Shown here: positions 42,733-54,539 of the stretch, one piece after another
How positions within the stretch are numbered: the stretch's first letter is position 1
Layout: each line of letters starts with the position of its first letter
Assembly: GCF_947242115.1 (NCBI RefSeq)
Contig: NC_074717.1
Coordinates: 34,636,201 to 34,700,200 of the forward strand
Source of the DNA: Biomphalaria glabrata
Lineage: Eukaryota > Mollusca > Gastropoda > Planorbidae
Direction: 5' to 3'
DNA length: 64,000 nt
Notes under the pieces: model-generated
What the model saw: the letters and a program-made list of their open reading frames with translations, nothing else
Databases searched by the model: none
What the model was told of the DNA's origin: nothing
Made by a program: the position numbers and the translations under genes

Positions 42733-44780
42733 CTGCCTTACATTAGTAATCACAATGACATAACTGTACATAGTTCTTTTGTAACTTCAGACTCATTCCG
42801 AAATTTGTAATCATCATTTTACTGTGCTCATGTACCATAAATTTCATTTTCAGCTGCTTAGCTGTTTACAGTTGTCGTTAAAAATAATGATTCATAATAG
42901 TTAGTTTGAGACTTGACACTTGACTGTTCAAGATTTTAATGATTTTAAGTGCAAAAACTAACATACTGTAATATGAATAATTTAATAATGATAAATTCGG
43001 TAAGGTCCAATATGATTTGAAGAGGTAAGGCACCCATTATGTCCTTACATTTTTTTTCCTAGGTTAATGGCTCAGAAGTGTAAGTCTCAAACCTGTCTTT
43101 CACCTATTTATTGCTTGCTTGTACTGAAGTGTATCTTTTAAATAAATAATAATAATTAAAAAAGCTGCCAAATTTTTAAAACTTTTTTTTTTTTTTTTTT
43201 TTTTTTTGCTGATATTCTATTTAAGTACCAGTATAGTATGGTATTTTGTTGATTTGTAGCCTTTTGATTACTCTTAGCACAGATATTACCTTTTGTAAAA
43301 GTTTATTTTATGATATAGCGAATTAGCAGAACTGTTTTTTTTGGTCAATACTTTTTTAAAATACATACTGTAAAAGTCTTGTATTATTTTTTTTAAGAGG
43401 TCATTATTCTGCACAAGTTTGTGGATTGAATCATTTATTTTGTGCTAAAGATTGAAAAGAGTGGTTTAAGACAGTTAAACTGATGATATACATGTCCTAA
43501 GTCGTAAATATGTTCTTGATTTGACAGATGTTTTTAAGTTCAGATATTTTCTTATTCTATTGTAAGTAACGTGTTTTTGTGTTCATTTAGAAACACATGT
43601 GAATATCCCGTTATAAAAAGATCAGCTGTCCTTTATTAAACCCATCTCAATAAAGATTTTTTTTTTTTTTGAAAAATTATATAAAATACACTTTGTATTA
43701 TTTTAACAAGAATAATTTTTTAAAGAATAAAAAGGGTAGTTGACATATTTAGTGTAAGTTGTGCATTAATCCCCAGGAGGTCTACTGTGATAGTTGTTGT
43801 TTGTTTTCTTTTTGTAAGAGATATAAATTTCAGAACTCCTAGAATAAATTAAATTAAATATTTAGAATAATGTTCACACATAGTTATAACATTGCAGAAT
43901 AGCTTAAAAAAAACTATCTACTGAAATATCTCAAAAATGATTTTTAATACTATTTCAAAAAGTAATTTTTTTTTACTTCTTGTATAAAATCAAATAATTT
44001 TACATTCTGCTCTTTTTTTTTTCTCATCACAGTTATGTTACCCTTTTTTTTTTTTTTAACATCATTAATGTACTTCCAACTGTGGCTTAACAATTCTTTA
44101 TATTTGTCAAAAAGAAAACTAAAGCATATAGCTATCAGAAGTTAATATCACTTTTTTGAGTGTCCTGTATGAATGTGTCTTGATGTGTGATAAATTTCAA
44201 TTTCTATATATTCAAACATAAATTTAACTTTTACAAGAGTTCTACCAAAACATGGAGCTCTATTGCCGCAATTGACCTTCTAATGAAGTAGGTGGTAGTG
44301 CATAAAATCTGCATCATCTCCTAATTATTAAAGGCTAGATGAAGTTGTTTACATAGACAGTTCTGTAGCAGTAAAACAAAAAAGTATTACTAGTGTGTCA
44401 GCTGATAGTGGTTTTCAAATGAAATGACACTTAAGAATATATATCTAGATACACCGGTACCGTACATTCAAATATTTACTTTGTTACATTTTCAGTCTGG
44501 CATTTTAATGTATAAAATATAGCTAACATACATGTAGATTTTCACTAATTTTTTTTTATTGTAACAGCCATAATTATTTCATTAGATGGGAAATATTGTC
44601 ATCAGCCTTTCAGTCTAGTCGCAGCCAAAATTATAGCAGTTTAAAATGAATGTTTTGTTAATCTTTTTTTTAAACTGCATTTCTGTGAGCCAACAGAATG
44701 AATAAAAAGAAGTTTTAATTATATTTTTGTCTAAAAGTTTGTAAACTGTTAATAAAAGTTGATCAATAATTACTTACCTT
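42733..44780 (+). other. MEP-1 3' untranslated region with several poly(A) signals
   Basis: AT-rich, T-run-laden sequence after the stop codon. AATAAA occurs at 43141-43146, 43649-43654, 44701-44706 and 44751-44756, so alternative 3' ends are likely. No gene lies here. The true end cannot be fixed from sequence. Confidence 0.5.
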
Positions 44781-45064
44781 TTTGTTTTCTGTTGAAATAG
44801 TTGTAAGTATAATAATTAAATGTTTGTATTCAAGAATGTGTCTTTATTAGATTTGGTCAGTAGTATGTTGAATGCTACATGTGTTGTGTTTAATAAGATT
44901 GTCATGCTAATGCAATAATGCCACTGGCTACTATTTCCCCATTCATTATTATAACCAGACACTGCTTGTAACACTGTGGAGGTATGTTTGATTTGTTGAA
45001 GTGCAAAATTTTATTTTATTTTGTATTTTATCTTTCAAATGAGTTTTTACATATTTTTTTTTCA

Positions 45065-45260
45065 GGCTGCCAATATTTGTTTCAAATCAGCATCATCTTT
45101 CCTTGAGTTCCTCATGGAACATAGGTCCCAGTACAAACATGCCACTCTCCATAGTCTCTTGCTAGTTTTTTTAATGGCTTCCTAGCTCTTTTCTGTCCTC
45201 TCAGCTTCATCTAGTATACTGCGTTGCCATGTTCTTTTTGGTCTTCCTCTACATCAATAT
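45065..45260 (-). pseudogene. LINE ORF2 C-terminal fragment
   Basis: Minus strand reads RGRPKRTWQRSILDEAERTE, KSWEAIKKTSKRLWRVA, then SMRNSRKDD before the end. That is the usual terminal segment of RTE/BovB-type LINE proteins (GRP...W, then CSMRN-KED). Severely 5'-truncated. Confidence 0.75.
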
Positions 45261-45321
45261 TTGTTTCAAACACCTGTGCATAAATGGTTAACTATCATTT
45301 TTATTTTATAGTTTTCAACAA

Positions 45322-45436
45322 GCATGTATTATTTGTGCTTTGGACTGTCTTCTTGATGGTCTTGAGTTCAAACCAACACCATCCAGCTAGTGGTTTGGGC
45401 TAGGATGTTATCTTCAATTCTGCTGGAACATCTAAA
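45322..45436 (+). repeat. tRNA-derived SINE, family A (partial)
   Basis: TTTGTGCTTTGGACTGTC, GGTCTTGAGTTCAAACC, GTTTGGGCTAGGATG and TTCAATTCTGCTGGAACATC keep the family A order. The head and the middle are shortened. Confidence 0.7.
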
Positions 45437-46661
45437 ACAAACAAAATAATGCTGTTAAATTTATAATAATGACAGCCAAGTATTTCTCAGTCATCCATTC
45501 CTCTAGTGATATTTTTTATTGTCAATGGAGTGTGGTGAAGTAGTAATGTTCACATTTTTTTGAAAGGCTTAAATGTTGTTGTTTTTTCCTTTAGTTGAGT
45601 TAGAGCTAATGAATACTGGAACTGGGCATCAATTATGGAAAGTAAAGGTAACTGGTTGTTATTCTGTCCACATAATTATTCTGTTGTTTGTTAGCCACAG
45701 AAACAGATGCTTTTCATGTGATCTGCACTTGATGCCTGTTCTTAAAGGAAAACTATTTAAATGAATAACCACACCAGAAGCCAATGATAGACTGGCTTAT
45801 TAGTCATCAAATGTCTTGGGGGGGAATAAATTAATTCTGTTGACAAGCAAAAGAGAAATCTTTTCTAAATGCCAGATTTGAATAATGTGATGCTTCTTAA
45901 AGTGTTATCCTAAGCAGACTGTACACTTGTCTGTAAAGATAATTTTAACCCATTAGCTGAGGGACAATCGTAAGCCAGTGGCACTGCATTTTGGTGAGCT
46001 GAAAATACTATAAAGACCAGCTTCCTTCCTCCGGCAGACCACGGTTGTGTCTGTGCTGGATGGGGCAAAATATGTAGATCGCAGCTAGGACTGTGTAGTC
46101 ACATGAAATACTGTACTCCTCCATCATCGGTCTAATGCTAGCCTTATGTGTATATATATATAATATATACAGATTTGGCAGAAAAGGTTTGACCATTAAC
46201 AAATTATATATACCGGTAGATCATATTTTTAGGGTAGCATTACCCTGTGGATAATTTAATTCAGTTTTGTATGAGAGACACAAATTCTGTTTGTCGTGTA
46301 ATTAAAGAAGAAAATAAAAGACCCAAAATCAAGACTGAGTAAAGTTGCATTGGAAAACTGCATCCCTAGATCACAGTCTGACACAACATGAACAAAAAAC
46401 AATGCTTGTGGTAGCCCTGGAAAAGATGTTTTGATGTAAATATCTTGATTAGAGCACAACAAAATAACCAGTACTGGTACAAAAAAAGTCAAGAACTTTT
46501 TACAAAGAACAAGCTGAGTCAAGATTGAAAAAAAAAAGAATATAACTGCAGCCTTTAAACCTCTACTTTAATCCAACACTCACAAATTAAAATCAGACCA
46601 AAATGTGGCAGCAAATAATCATTTATAATGGAATTGTAAAAGCTAAGGAATAACAAAGAAA
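45437..46661. other. Intergenic stretch between convergent genes
   Basis: AT-rich, with a short TA tract near 46150-46168. A splice-flanked-looking segment at 45596-45642 was considered and not accepted. No gene is recognised. Confidence 0.45.
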
Positions 46662-46816
46662 CATGGCTGCCTGGTCTTGCGGTTTGCACGCTGGACTGTC
46701 GTTCAGATTCATCGATGGTCCCGGGTTCAAACCCTGCCCGCTCCCATCCCCCGTCGTCCTGCGGGAGGTTTGGACTAGGAAGTAATTATCTTCAACTCTG
46801 AAGGAACATCCGAAAC
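46662..46816 (+). repeat. tRNA-derived SINE, family A
   Basis: Close to the copy at 3901: TGGCTGCCTGGTCTTGCGG, box B GGTTCAAACCC, CGTCGTCCTGCGGGAGG, TTTGGACTAGG and AACATCCGAA. One of the two youngest-looking copies. Confidence 0.85.
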
Positions 46817-47580
46817 ATATAAAACAAACAGAAGAAATCACTATCGGAACAGGTGTTGATTGTCATAATTTGTCAATTTTAATCCTAGTAAAGAATAAAA
46901 TGTCATACATGAGACTATGCAGTCCAAGATATGTAAAATGCAAAGCAAAAGGAAGGCCAGGAAAAAAAATCAAGTGAAAGCAATGTGTTAAGAAGATAAT
47001 CTGTTCATTAAGCCTTTATTCTAGCTATAGACTGCAGTATTTGTTTTTTGTGACAGGTCTCTAGTAGGAAAAGGATAATGATGTACAAATGTTTAGTATG
47101 TATTTTTAAGAGACATTATAATGGTTACAGTTACTACTTAGTGAAAGAGTGGCTCAACATGTATTCAATAAAAGGAACGACAGCCTAAGAGATTTCAAAT
47201 TTTATTTAACCTGCAATACTGGATTTTTTATTGAATAATCAATGCAAATTAACACAAGATGCTTGCTCTTATTTAAGTGAAAGAAAATAGTTCATCAATT
47301 CTGAGATTACTTTAGTATTTTTATACTAATTAAATACAAAAAATGATCGTTAAGATCCAGTGTTGGTGATAATTTTTCACACTTTTACAGTCAACATACT
47401 GGCATAATATATATTCCAAAATGTTTGTTTTATTGAGCTGTTATTTATACAGTAGAACAGTGATATGACAAACTGGCATCATTCTAGAATCAGTGTTTCT
47501 CAAATTACATTATCTTGAAATATACACAAGGGGAATAACCAAGAATTATTGTTTTGTTGGTAATATGTTTAACATGTTTG

Positions 47581-47719
47581 AATCGAAGATAATCTACATC
47601 TTAGCACAAACCTTCTGCAGGATGATGGGAGATAGCAGCAGGCAGGGTAAGAACCAGGGATTGTTGAGACAACCAAACGACAGTTCAGCGTGCATACTAC
47701 ACAACCATAGAGCCATCCA
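47581..47719 (-). repeat. tRNA-derived SINE, family A
   Basis: The minus strand gives ATGGCTCTATGGTTGTG, ATGCACGCTGAACTGTCG, a decayed box B and CCCATCATCCTGCAGAAGG, then GTGCTAAGATGTAG. It explains the 106-codon plus-strand frame here, which is not a gene. Confidence 0.75.
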
Positions 47720-48372
47720 TAAACTTTTTACAGATTGTATACCTACTGAAGAATTTAGAACAACAGAATGCAGTATTCAATGGAGAAATAATAACCAGAT
47801 AGAAAGAAACTAAAAACTGCCAGCCTATGTACACAGTATCACTGTTCTACTGCAAGGAAAACATTTCTCAAGCTTACATTTTTTACTTGTAATCTACTAT
47901 GCATAAATATATTGACATCACTACACCACTAGCATGTAATGTTTACATTGCTGATTGGTAACAATATCATTTACAATAAAACCATTTAACATGAATACAA
48001 CAAATGATGCTAACAAAAATGGAAGGCTCTCATAAATCTATACAGCTAAAGCTCCTATAAAATTATTCTGTACAGTGAACTTTGATAACAAATCTACCTT
48101 TGAAACAAATTACATAACATAAGAGTTTTAAAATGAATTATAGCAAGCGCTTATGCCAGATCCTAGAAAAGCAATGCTTTAACAATGTTCATGAAAAGCA
48201 GAACATCTGCAGAGCATCTTTCAAAAAAATTTCCTTGGATAAAATGGTTGAGGCTAAGTAAGCAATACAAAAGAAGGTTTAAAATGTATTTTTCTAAAAG
48301 GCTGTGTTACTCGGTAAATTGTATTTAACCATGCTTTCTTCCTGCTAGTGAAGGTTTTAGGTATTGAAAGTA
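47720..48372 (-). other. Probable CFAP90 3' untranslated and downstream region
   Basis: Read on the minus strand this follows the CFAP90 stop. It is AT-rich. A clear poly(A) signal could not be chosen; TTTATT (AATAAA on the minus strand) occurs at 47201-47206, further down. Confidence 0.35.
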
Positions 48373-48531
48373 TCATGCTTTTAGCACTCCTTCAGGAAGA
48401 CCATTGCGTCTGTAGAACTCTGATTTAACATGACCAATGCGTACATGTTTCCTATCAGGATGATCAACATGCAGACTAAGTTTCTGACCATAAATAGTTG
48501 ATGAAAGTGTTGGAACATCTTTCTGAAGCTC
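48373..48531 (-). CDS. CFAP90: CFAP90 exon 3
   Basis: Begins after TTACTGTAG with GAGCTTCAGAAAG, phase 0, and ends at TGA (48373-48375). Encodes 52 residues from [11 protein letters not shown] to GVLKA. The 60-codon frame 48381-48563 is the wrong frame of this exon. Confidence 0.92.
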   Translation of the reverse strand, partial: ELQKDVPTLSSTIYGQKLSLHVDHPDRKHVRIGHVKSEFYRRNGLPEGVLKA

Positions 48532-50393
48532 CTACAGTAATAGAATTTATAAAAATAAAGCATAATAATTAATTTTCAATGATTACATTTTTAAAAACAA
48601 TCTTGTCATTTTTTTCCTTACATTGACTTTAAATTTCAGATCTTCCTTTCAGAAGTAAAGATTACTACATCCTAGCAAAAACATTCAAGAGAAGGTTTAG
48701 AATCAGGCTCATATAGACCCTTTCCTTCTCAATGCTCCTAAAGAAATGCCTGTTGCAGTATAGTACTCATAAGTGTATGCTGGAGATGCTTTTGAACTGC
48801 ATGAAAATCCCAGTTCCTATGAGTTTTATGACTACCCGTACTTAAATAAAATTATCAGATGCTTCAAAAATGAATTGATAATCACAAATAACTTACATGT
48901 TTGAAGCTTAAAAAAAAAGAAGAATGTTTTCTTTTGTTGAATGCAAAAAGAGTGCTGACTGGTGGGTTTAGCTAATTAAAAGTGTACAAAACCAGCATAA
49001 GAGTGTAAACAAGAAAATGCACAGGGGGAAATAAAATTAAAGTGGAATCTTCTTTATTGGATGGCTGCTTGCTCATGTAGTATGCACTCTGGATTGCATC
49101 TTCATGGTCTCAGGTTCGAACCATGCCCGCCATCATCTTCCAATGTCCTGTATGAGGTTTGGGCTAGGATTGAATGATCTTCAATTTTAAAGAAACATGT
49201 AAAACAGCAACAAAACAATTGTAAATGGAAAAGAACTTCAGCAAGGGAAATAAATGAACAATATGTATATCATACAAAGTTACTTCCCTTGTTAATGAAG
49301 TCTTTAAAAAACATGAGGCAATTTCATGACTCATGTTTGAGATTTGTATTTTCTTCTCAAAGGATTTAGATTTTATTATGCAGTTCAGTTTAGACTGTTA
49401 AGCAATACAGTAAAAAAAAATTGGGTAAGCACTGTATTGACGTGAAGAAAGAAATATTATTAGTGGCCTGATTTAGTCAATTCAGAGATTGCTATACAAC
49501 ACAATGCATATGTTTAGTCATAATGAAGGAGAGGGGATAGGCACAAAGTATGTTGTACAAACCTTAGGAGCAAAGTGTCTGGTGTGTTGTGGATGGGTGG
49601 GTGTGGAGAGGCATCAGTCTGTCAGTCTTATTTACTAGGCCATTTGATACCAATATATGTTGTAACATACTCTATGCCACACACACACACACACACACAA
49701 TGGAATGTTAAAAATGTATCACTTGTAGCATGTTAAAGAATTGGTGAACATAACAGGCGACTACTGACCTATTATGTGAAAAAGGCATGCAAGGAACCGA
49801 AATCTTTATTTCAACCAGACGTAAATGACTTTAAAACATCCACTTTTTATAAATAAGGAGAAAATAAAGACACAATTTTAAGCAGAACTTCTGTTAGTGA
49901 GAGTTATTATTATTTTGGTTCCACCGTATTTGAAATATAAGAAAAGATAACTTCTGCCTCACTCCTTTCTTTTTTTTTCAATGATATATATGTTCATACA
50001 TCTAACAGTCTGTACTTTAAATTGTAGCAAATAACAATAAAACATCCTTTTTAATATTAATAATATTTATTATCATATACATTTTTATAAAAACTGTACT
50101 CCTAATTATAATCATAAATTTAATGCAAAAGCTAAAATTTAGATCTAAATATGATACCTCATCATTAACATGCAGTCCTCTTAGCTTGGCATGCTCCCTG
50201 TCATCTCTATGAATCTTATTGCAGTAGCCATCAGGTATGGAAAACTGCCTATCATATCGTGAACCAGACAAGCAATTCTATAAGTACCCGAAATAAAAAA
50301 ATATAAATTCTTTTTTTTTTGTTTATTCTAATTACTATCATAGAAGTACATTCTTAAAAATACTTTTAAAAATACAATTTAAAGAATCATGTA

Positions 50394-50490
<97 letters not shown>

Positions 50491-53327
50491 TTAGTGGTGA
50501 ACTTGATTTAGAAGATTGTGACTTTAATCCAAAGGATTTTTTGTTATCTTATTTTTTTAATACACTTTTCAGGGACAAGAATATCACAGAGTTTATGATC
50601 CTCATCATAGATTTACAAAGATAAGACCTACCCAGTACTTATATTAGAAATTGATGGTAATTATAAAATAGTTATTTGTAGAATCCATCTGTTTTTATGA
50701 CTAGGTGGCAAAATAGTCCTAAACTTTTGTTTGCACAAAAGAATCCAGCTAATCTGATGGTCTGCTGATCCAATTAACTGCATTCGACTGCATAAAAGGA
50801 TTTGTTTTGGTCTGAATAATAAGATGGTCCTATATTAAACCAGTGGTTTGATTAACCAGATTCAAATGTATCAATGTTTAAATTGGAAAAGCAAAAAGGG
50901 CTTGGAATAAAAGTGGCCTCTCTTACATTTACATATGAACAGATGAATTATTCCCTACTAGGCTTACAGATGAATTACCCTACTAGGCTAACAGACGAAT
51001 TACCCAGTAAGAGTAGTTTTGCCTATCGTATAATCCAATGAGCAGGCTGAGTTGGACTTATTTTTTCCAAAGCATTTAGAAATTCATGTAGTTTGAAAAT
51101 TTTACAATTATCCCTACTGATCTATATCTGTCTATACAGCCACTAGGTTATTTAAAATTTAGCAATCCAATGTCTATATCTATATCATATTTATTGTAAA
51201 AGTTTAGAGGCATAGCTAGTAATGTGCAGGTGGTGTGGGGCCACACTGGGTATCAAGTGGTGAGGGGCATCAAACATTCCCCCAGGAGTATGCAATAAGC
51301 TCCTATTCCCTTACACTTTTCAGTAAAAACTACACATTGAATATACAGGAACAAACAAAAACTATTGTACCAGTATTTCAAATGTAAACTAAAAATGTAT
51401 TTATTTTGATACTTTGTTAATCTCCTACATTCTTTCTTAAATTAAATGTAAGCTATAGACCAGCTTGAATCAAATCACCTAAATTTGTTTAAATCTCTGA
51501 AGGAATGCACTTTCTTCTGAGGCTCATGTGACATGTTGTTACTTCATTGTTCAATGCACTGGTTTTATTTGAATTACACTGTTATGAGCATACATTTTTT
51601 TACTTCATTGTTCAGTACACATTTATCTAGATCTAGATTTTATAAATATACCTTAAGATTCTCTAAATAATTGTTGTAGTTTATTTTTTCATTTCATTAT
51701 GATTCTTTTTAGTTTTAGTCACTTTAGAAAGAATTCACTGCCTCTAGCCAAAACGCTTGTTTGAAACTTGCTAGAGCGCAAGAGGGGAAACCATCAAGAT
51801 AGTTAGAAATACATTTTAAAAAATATGACTAAAGTAACATATTACAAATTTACGACTCACTAATTTGGCGATTTGCCACAAAAACAAAGCTGGAAGAAAA
51901 ACGTTGATTGATTTCAATAAAATTATTGATAGTTTTGTAAGCAAGAAAGCACATAAGATTTATCTGTATTATCTTTGTGGGAAAGTGATTTCGGGGGGAA
52001 AAGGGGGGGGGGGTAATTAGTAATACTTTAACCATGAATACACTTAAATTGGGGGGAAAAAAACATTTTTTTTGCTGTTTTATTTAATTTTTTTTTTTGG
52101 AGACCAATATGGGGATAGTTTTAAGTAAAATAATTATGATTAAACTAATGTTAAGTTTTGAAAGTCACACAAAACAAAACATGTGCTAGTGGTTTGGCTA
52201 ATGGTTAAATCAAACTTTATTCTTTCTTTCTAAACTAATTGATAGTTCATTAGGTGCCAGTTGCTCTCCTGAGGAAAAATTAGGAGTTGGTGACCCTTAT
52301 TCAGAATGTGGCACACAGCTCTACAACCTGGAAGAACCTGCATTGCTGCTGATCCCAAAATGTATCAGATATTTCTGTTCCTTTGGACACATCAGCTGTG
52401 TGGAGAAGAGGGAACTGCTGTGTGGGCAACATCATTCCAACCATAAATAATGCCCAGGCTTTCATGTTAGTAAATATTCCTTTATATTTTATCTTTTCTA
52501 TCTTCCTCTCTCTTGCACTTCAGGCGAAGTAAAATTTCACAAGCTCTGATATTTAGAAACAAATTTCACAAACAATATACCCTAATTGTTTTAATAGGCC
52601 TGTAGGTCTTTTCTATTAAACAATCAAGAAAGCATATATATATTCAAATTTTATTATATATAATAATTTTATTTCTAAAGCGCTGTTAACAAACAAAATG
52701 TATGCTCAATGCGCTGTGATAACATTACAAACTCAAACATAAGAGCTAAAATGACAAACTAATCTAAAAAAGTTTTAAACAGGTAGGTCTTGATTTACTT
52801 CTTGAAAGTAGTGTAGCATGTTGTCTATCTGAGATTGATACATCATATATATATATATATAATGAAAAAACAGTTTGATGGATTAGTAGAATTAAAAAAA
52901 TGCATCTATTTCAATAACAGAGACTATCCAACATCCAGATTAACCTCTGTAATGTATACTCAATATACTAATAGTAATACTTTGTGTAGTCATATATATA
53001 GTATAGGACGTAATCATCTTCTTTTTTTTTATATTGAAGTAACGTGATCTGTATTTGATAAGATACTTAAATAGGGGATAAAATGATAAGATAGTCTCTG
53101 ACCTCTGACTCAAGCAGACTGTCACTGACTGTGTGATATATTAATTATATACGGTTACATCTAGATCTACTTACTTTAGAATAAGAATTAAAGTAGTTTC
53201 TCTCCTTAGGAACATTGTGACGATTTGCTGGAATATGTGAAAAAGCAGAAAGTTCGCAAGGTCTTCCTTTCAGATGAAAAACATCAGTATCGGTCACAAC
53301 TGTTATACTTTTTGTATCGTCCTCCAT
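48373..53327 (-). CDS. CFAP90: CFAP90 (C5orf49) ciliary protein, three exons
   Basis: Joined minus-strand exons 53175-53327, 50158-50277 and 48373-48531 encode 143 residues, close to the roughly 147 of the human protein. CFAP90 is a small protein of motile-cilia axonemes, reported as a microtubule inner protein. Landmarks: [16 protein letters not shown] followed by PKERNYFNS (exon 1), [16 protein letters not shown] (exon 2), and [13 protein letters not shown] with [15 protein letters not shown] (exon 3). These match my memory of human C5orf49 ([44 protein letters not shown]). All three junctions keep phase 0 and have GT donors and AG acceptors. The start ATG sits in AAAATGG context. There is no signal peptide or membrane segment. 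The upstream region carries RFX-type half-sites, as expected for a ciliary gene. Confidence 0.92.
49059..49200 (+). repeat. tRNA-derived SINE, family A, in CFAP90 intron 2
   Basis: GGATGGCTGCTTGCTCATG, GGTTCGAACCATG, TGTATGAGGTTTGGGC and GATCTTCAATTTTAAAG. Inserted opposite to the gene. The rest of intron 2 (48532-50157) is AT-rich with a (CA)n run at 49679-49699. Confidence 0.8.
50158..50277 (-). CDS. CFAP90: CFAP90 exon 2
   Basis: Acceptor CTTATAG, then AATTGCTTGTCTGG (NCLSG). Ends ...GATGAG before donor GTATCA. 120 nt, 40 residues, phase 0 at both ends. Contains the most conserved block (HRDDREHAK). Confidence 0.93.
50399..50489. repeat. (AT)n microsatellite in CFAP90 intron 1
   Basis: About 90 bp of uninterrupted AT dinucleotide. 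It produces the tyrosine/isoleucine open frame seen here, which is not a gene. Confidence 0.97.
50490..52240. other. CFAP90 intron 1, unassigned part
   Basis: AT-rich intron sequence with a G-run at 52005-52012. Nothing else is recognised. Confidence 0.45.
52241..52450. other. GC-richer segment of unknown origin in CFAP90 intron 1
   Basis: About 200 bp of higher complexity: GGTGCCAGTTGCTCTCCTG, CAGAATGTGGCACACAGC, CCTGGAAGAACCTGC and GTGTGGAGAAGAGGG. It has the look of part of an interspersed repeat but matches nothing else in the window. One plus frame stays open for about 65 codons without motifs. A second patch, 52665-52830 (AAAGCGCTGTTAAC, AATGCGCTGTGATAAC), also looks repeat-derived. 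Confidence 0.4.
52975..53055 (+). repeat. Jockey/CR1-like LINE 3' tail
   Basis: GGACGTAATCATCTTC, TTGAAGTAACGTGATCTG and TTTGATAAGATA are the 3' end of the LINE family at 20610-21300, in plus orientation and 5'-truncated. Confidence 0.55.
53175..53327 (-). CDS. CFAP90: CFAP90 exon 1 (start codon)
   Basis: ATG at 53325-53327. 153 nt encode 51 residues, [15 protein letters not shown] to NYFNSYSK. The donor is an ideal GTAAGT directly after the AAA codon, phase 0. The nine extra codons in the raw open frame are intron. Confidence 0.92.
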
Positions 53328-53343
53328 TTTGATGCTAATAATG

Positions 53344-53381
53344 GTTGCTATAGACCTACTCTCAGCTTTTCCGTTGCTATG
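53344..53381 (-). promoter_or_regulatory. RFX-type half-sites upstream of CFAP90
   Basis: Two GTTGCTAT elements (53345-53352 and 53374-53381; ATAGCAAC on the minus strand) lie 18-55 bp above the CFAP90 ATG. GTTRCY / RGYAAC is the X-box half-site bound by RFX factors that drive ciliary genes. Neither has a full second half. Confidence 0.5.
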
Positions 53382-53528
53382 TTTAATATATGTAAAATAA
53401 ATTAAGTTTGATATAATACATTTATAATTTAATATATCAATAATTTGATGAACTTTGATACTATTTTATTTAATCTAATTTATGTAATTTAGTTTTTAAT
53501 TTTACAATGATTGTGAGGACGAAAAATT

Positions 53529-53541
53529 CAAGATGGCAGCC
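53529..53541 (+). promoter_or_regulatory. YY1-like motif, candidate RSPRY1 promoter
   Basis: CAAGATGGCAGCC differs at one position from the YY1 core AANATGGCGGC. It lies about 200 bp from the CFAP90 start on the other side of a divergent interval, and is followed by a TCTAGATC-rich tract as at the MEP-1 promoter. It is the best local candidate for the RSPRY1 5' end, but the first exon was not found. Confidence 0.35.
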
Positions 53542-53569
53542 TTCATGTTTGTTATAGGCCGATTACAGG

Positions 53570-54400
53570 GCTAGATCTAGATTTGGAATACTAGACTCTA
53601 GATCTAGATCTAAGTTAAATGTGTAAAAAGCATGCTTGTAAAAGTATCTGGTGACATTGTGCTTATCAATAAATCCCTTGCTTCGTGGTATTGAAATTTC
53701 TAAATCGATCTATCGTGATTAATATAATACTAATAATAGATCTAGTATTATTAGTATTCATAAGTATTCTTATTGAGTTGAGTTAGTTATTCTATATAGT
53801 TTTAGACTAGTCACTAGTGACAAGTCTTACACTTACACCCAGTTTTAGTTTTAGTGATAGAGATCTATAGATTATCATTAGATACTAGAGTAGTAGAGAA
53901 CTAGAGTCTAGATAGACCAGTACATCATCTAGTAATAGTGTCTTAGACTTTGTCTGACAAGTGATTTTAGTGACTTAAAAATTTTTAGTTTGTTATTATT
54001 GTTAATTTTTTTAGTTCTATTTTAATCTAGAATCTAGAATAGTCTTATCAGTCTTATCTTTATCTACTAGATGATAGATCTATTATTAGTTACCCAATTA
54101 GTACTATCTAGATCCTAGCCAGACTCTCGATCTAGAATTTAGATTTAATCTAGAATAATCTAGATTCTAGATCTCTATTTATTTGAATTTGTTCTTAACT
54201 TGTTACAATCATACAAATTCTAACAGATTGACAATTATTTATTGACATTTGAATCATTGTGAAATAGTGTTCACTGAAAGTGTTTAACAGTAATAGATCT
54301 AGTAACTATTTTAAACTATTGAATCTGTTCTCTATCACTTGACTTTACTTCTAGACTATATACTATATAAAGAGTCTAGATCTAATGTACATATATATCT
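53570..54400. other. TCTAGATC-rich tract in the presumed RSPRY1 first intron
   Basis: Dense TCTAGATCTAGA, AGATCTA and TCTAGAAT words over about 830 bp with no fixed period. Composition is like 37980-38560. Confidence 0.6.
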
Positions 54401-54539
54401 CTATCAGTCAATGATCAATGTGAATCTTCAATCTCAGTATTGTATTATGATGTATTATCAATCTCACTCAACACTCAGCACAACTCACTGACTGTCACTG
54501 TTCTGCTGACGTTGACTTGTTCACAATGAAAGTATCAGT

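Noticed and set aside
45573-45764. Candidate exon VELELMNTGTGHQLWK between an AG and a GTAAAG
   Set aside because: Too short, no homologue and no adjoining exon; it lies past the MEP-1 stop in AT-rich DNA.
47493-47813. 106-codon plus-strand frame
   Set aside because: Its middle is an inverted SINE family A copy.
50397-50624. 75-codon frame starting with Tyr-Ile repeats
   Set aside because: Translation of an (AT)n microsatellite in a CFAP90 intron.
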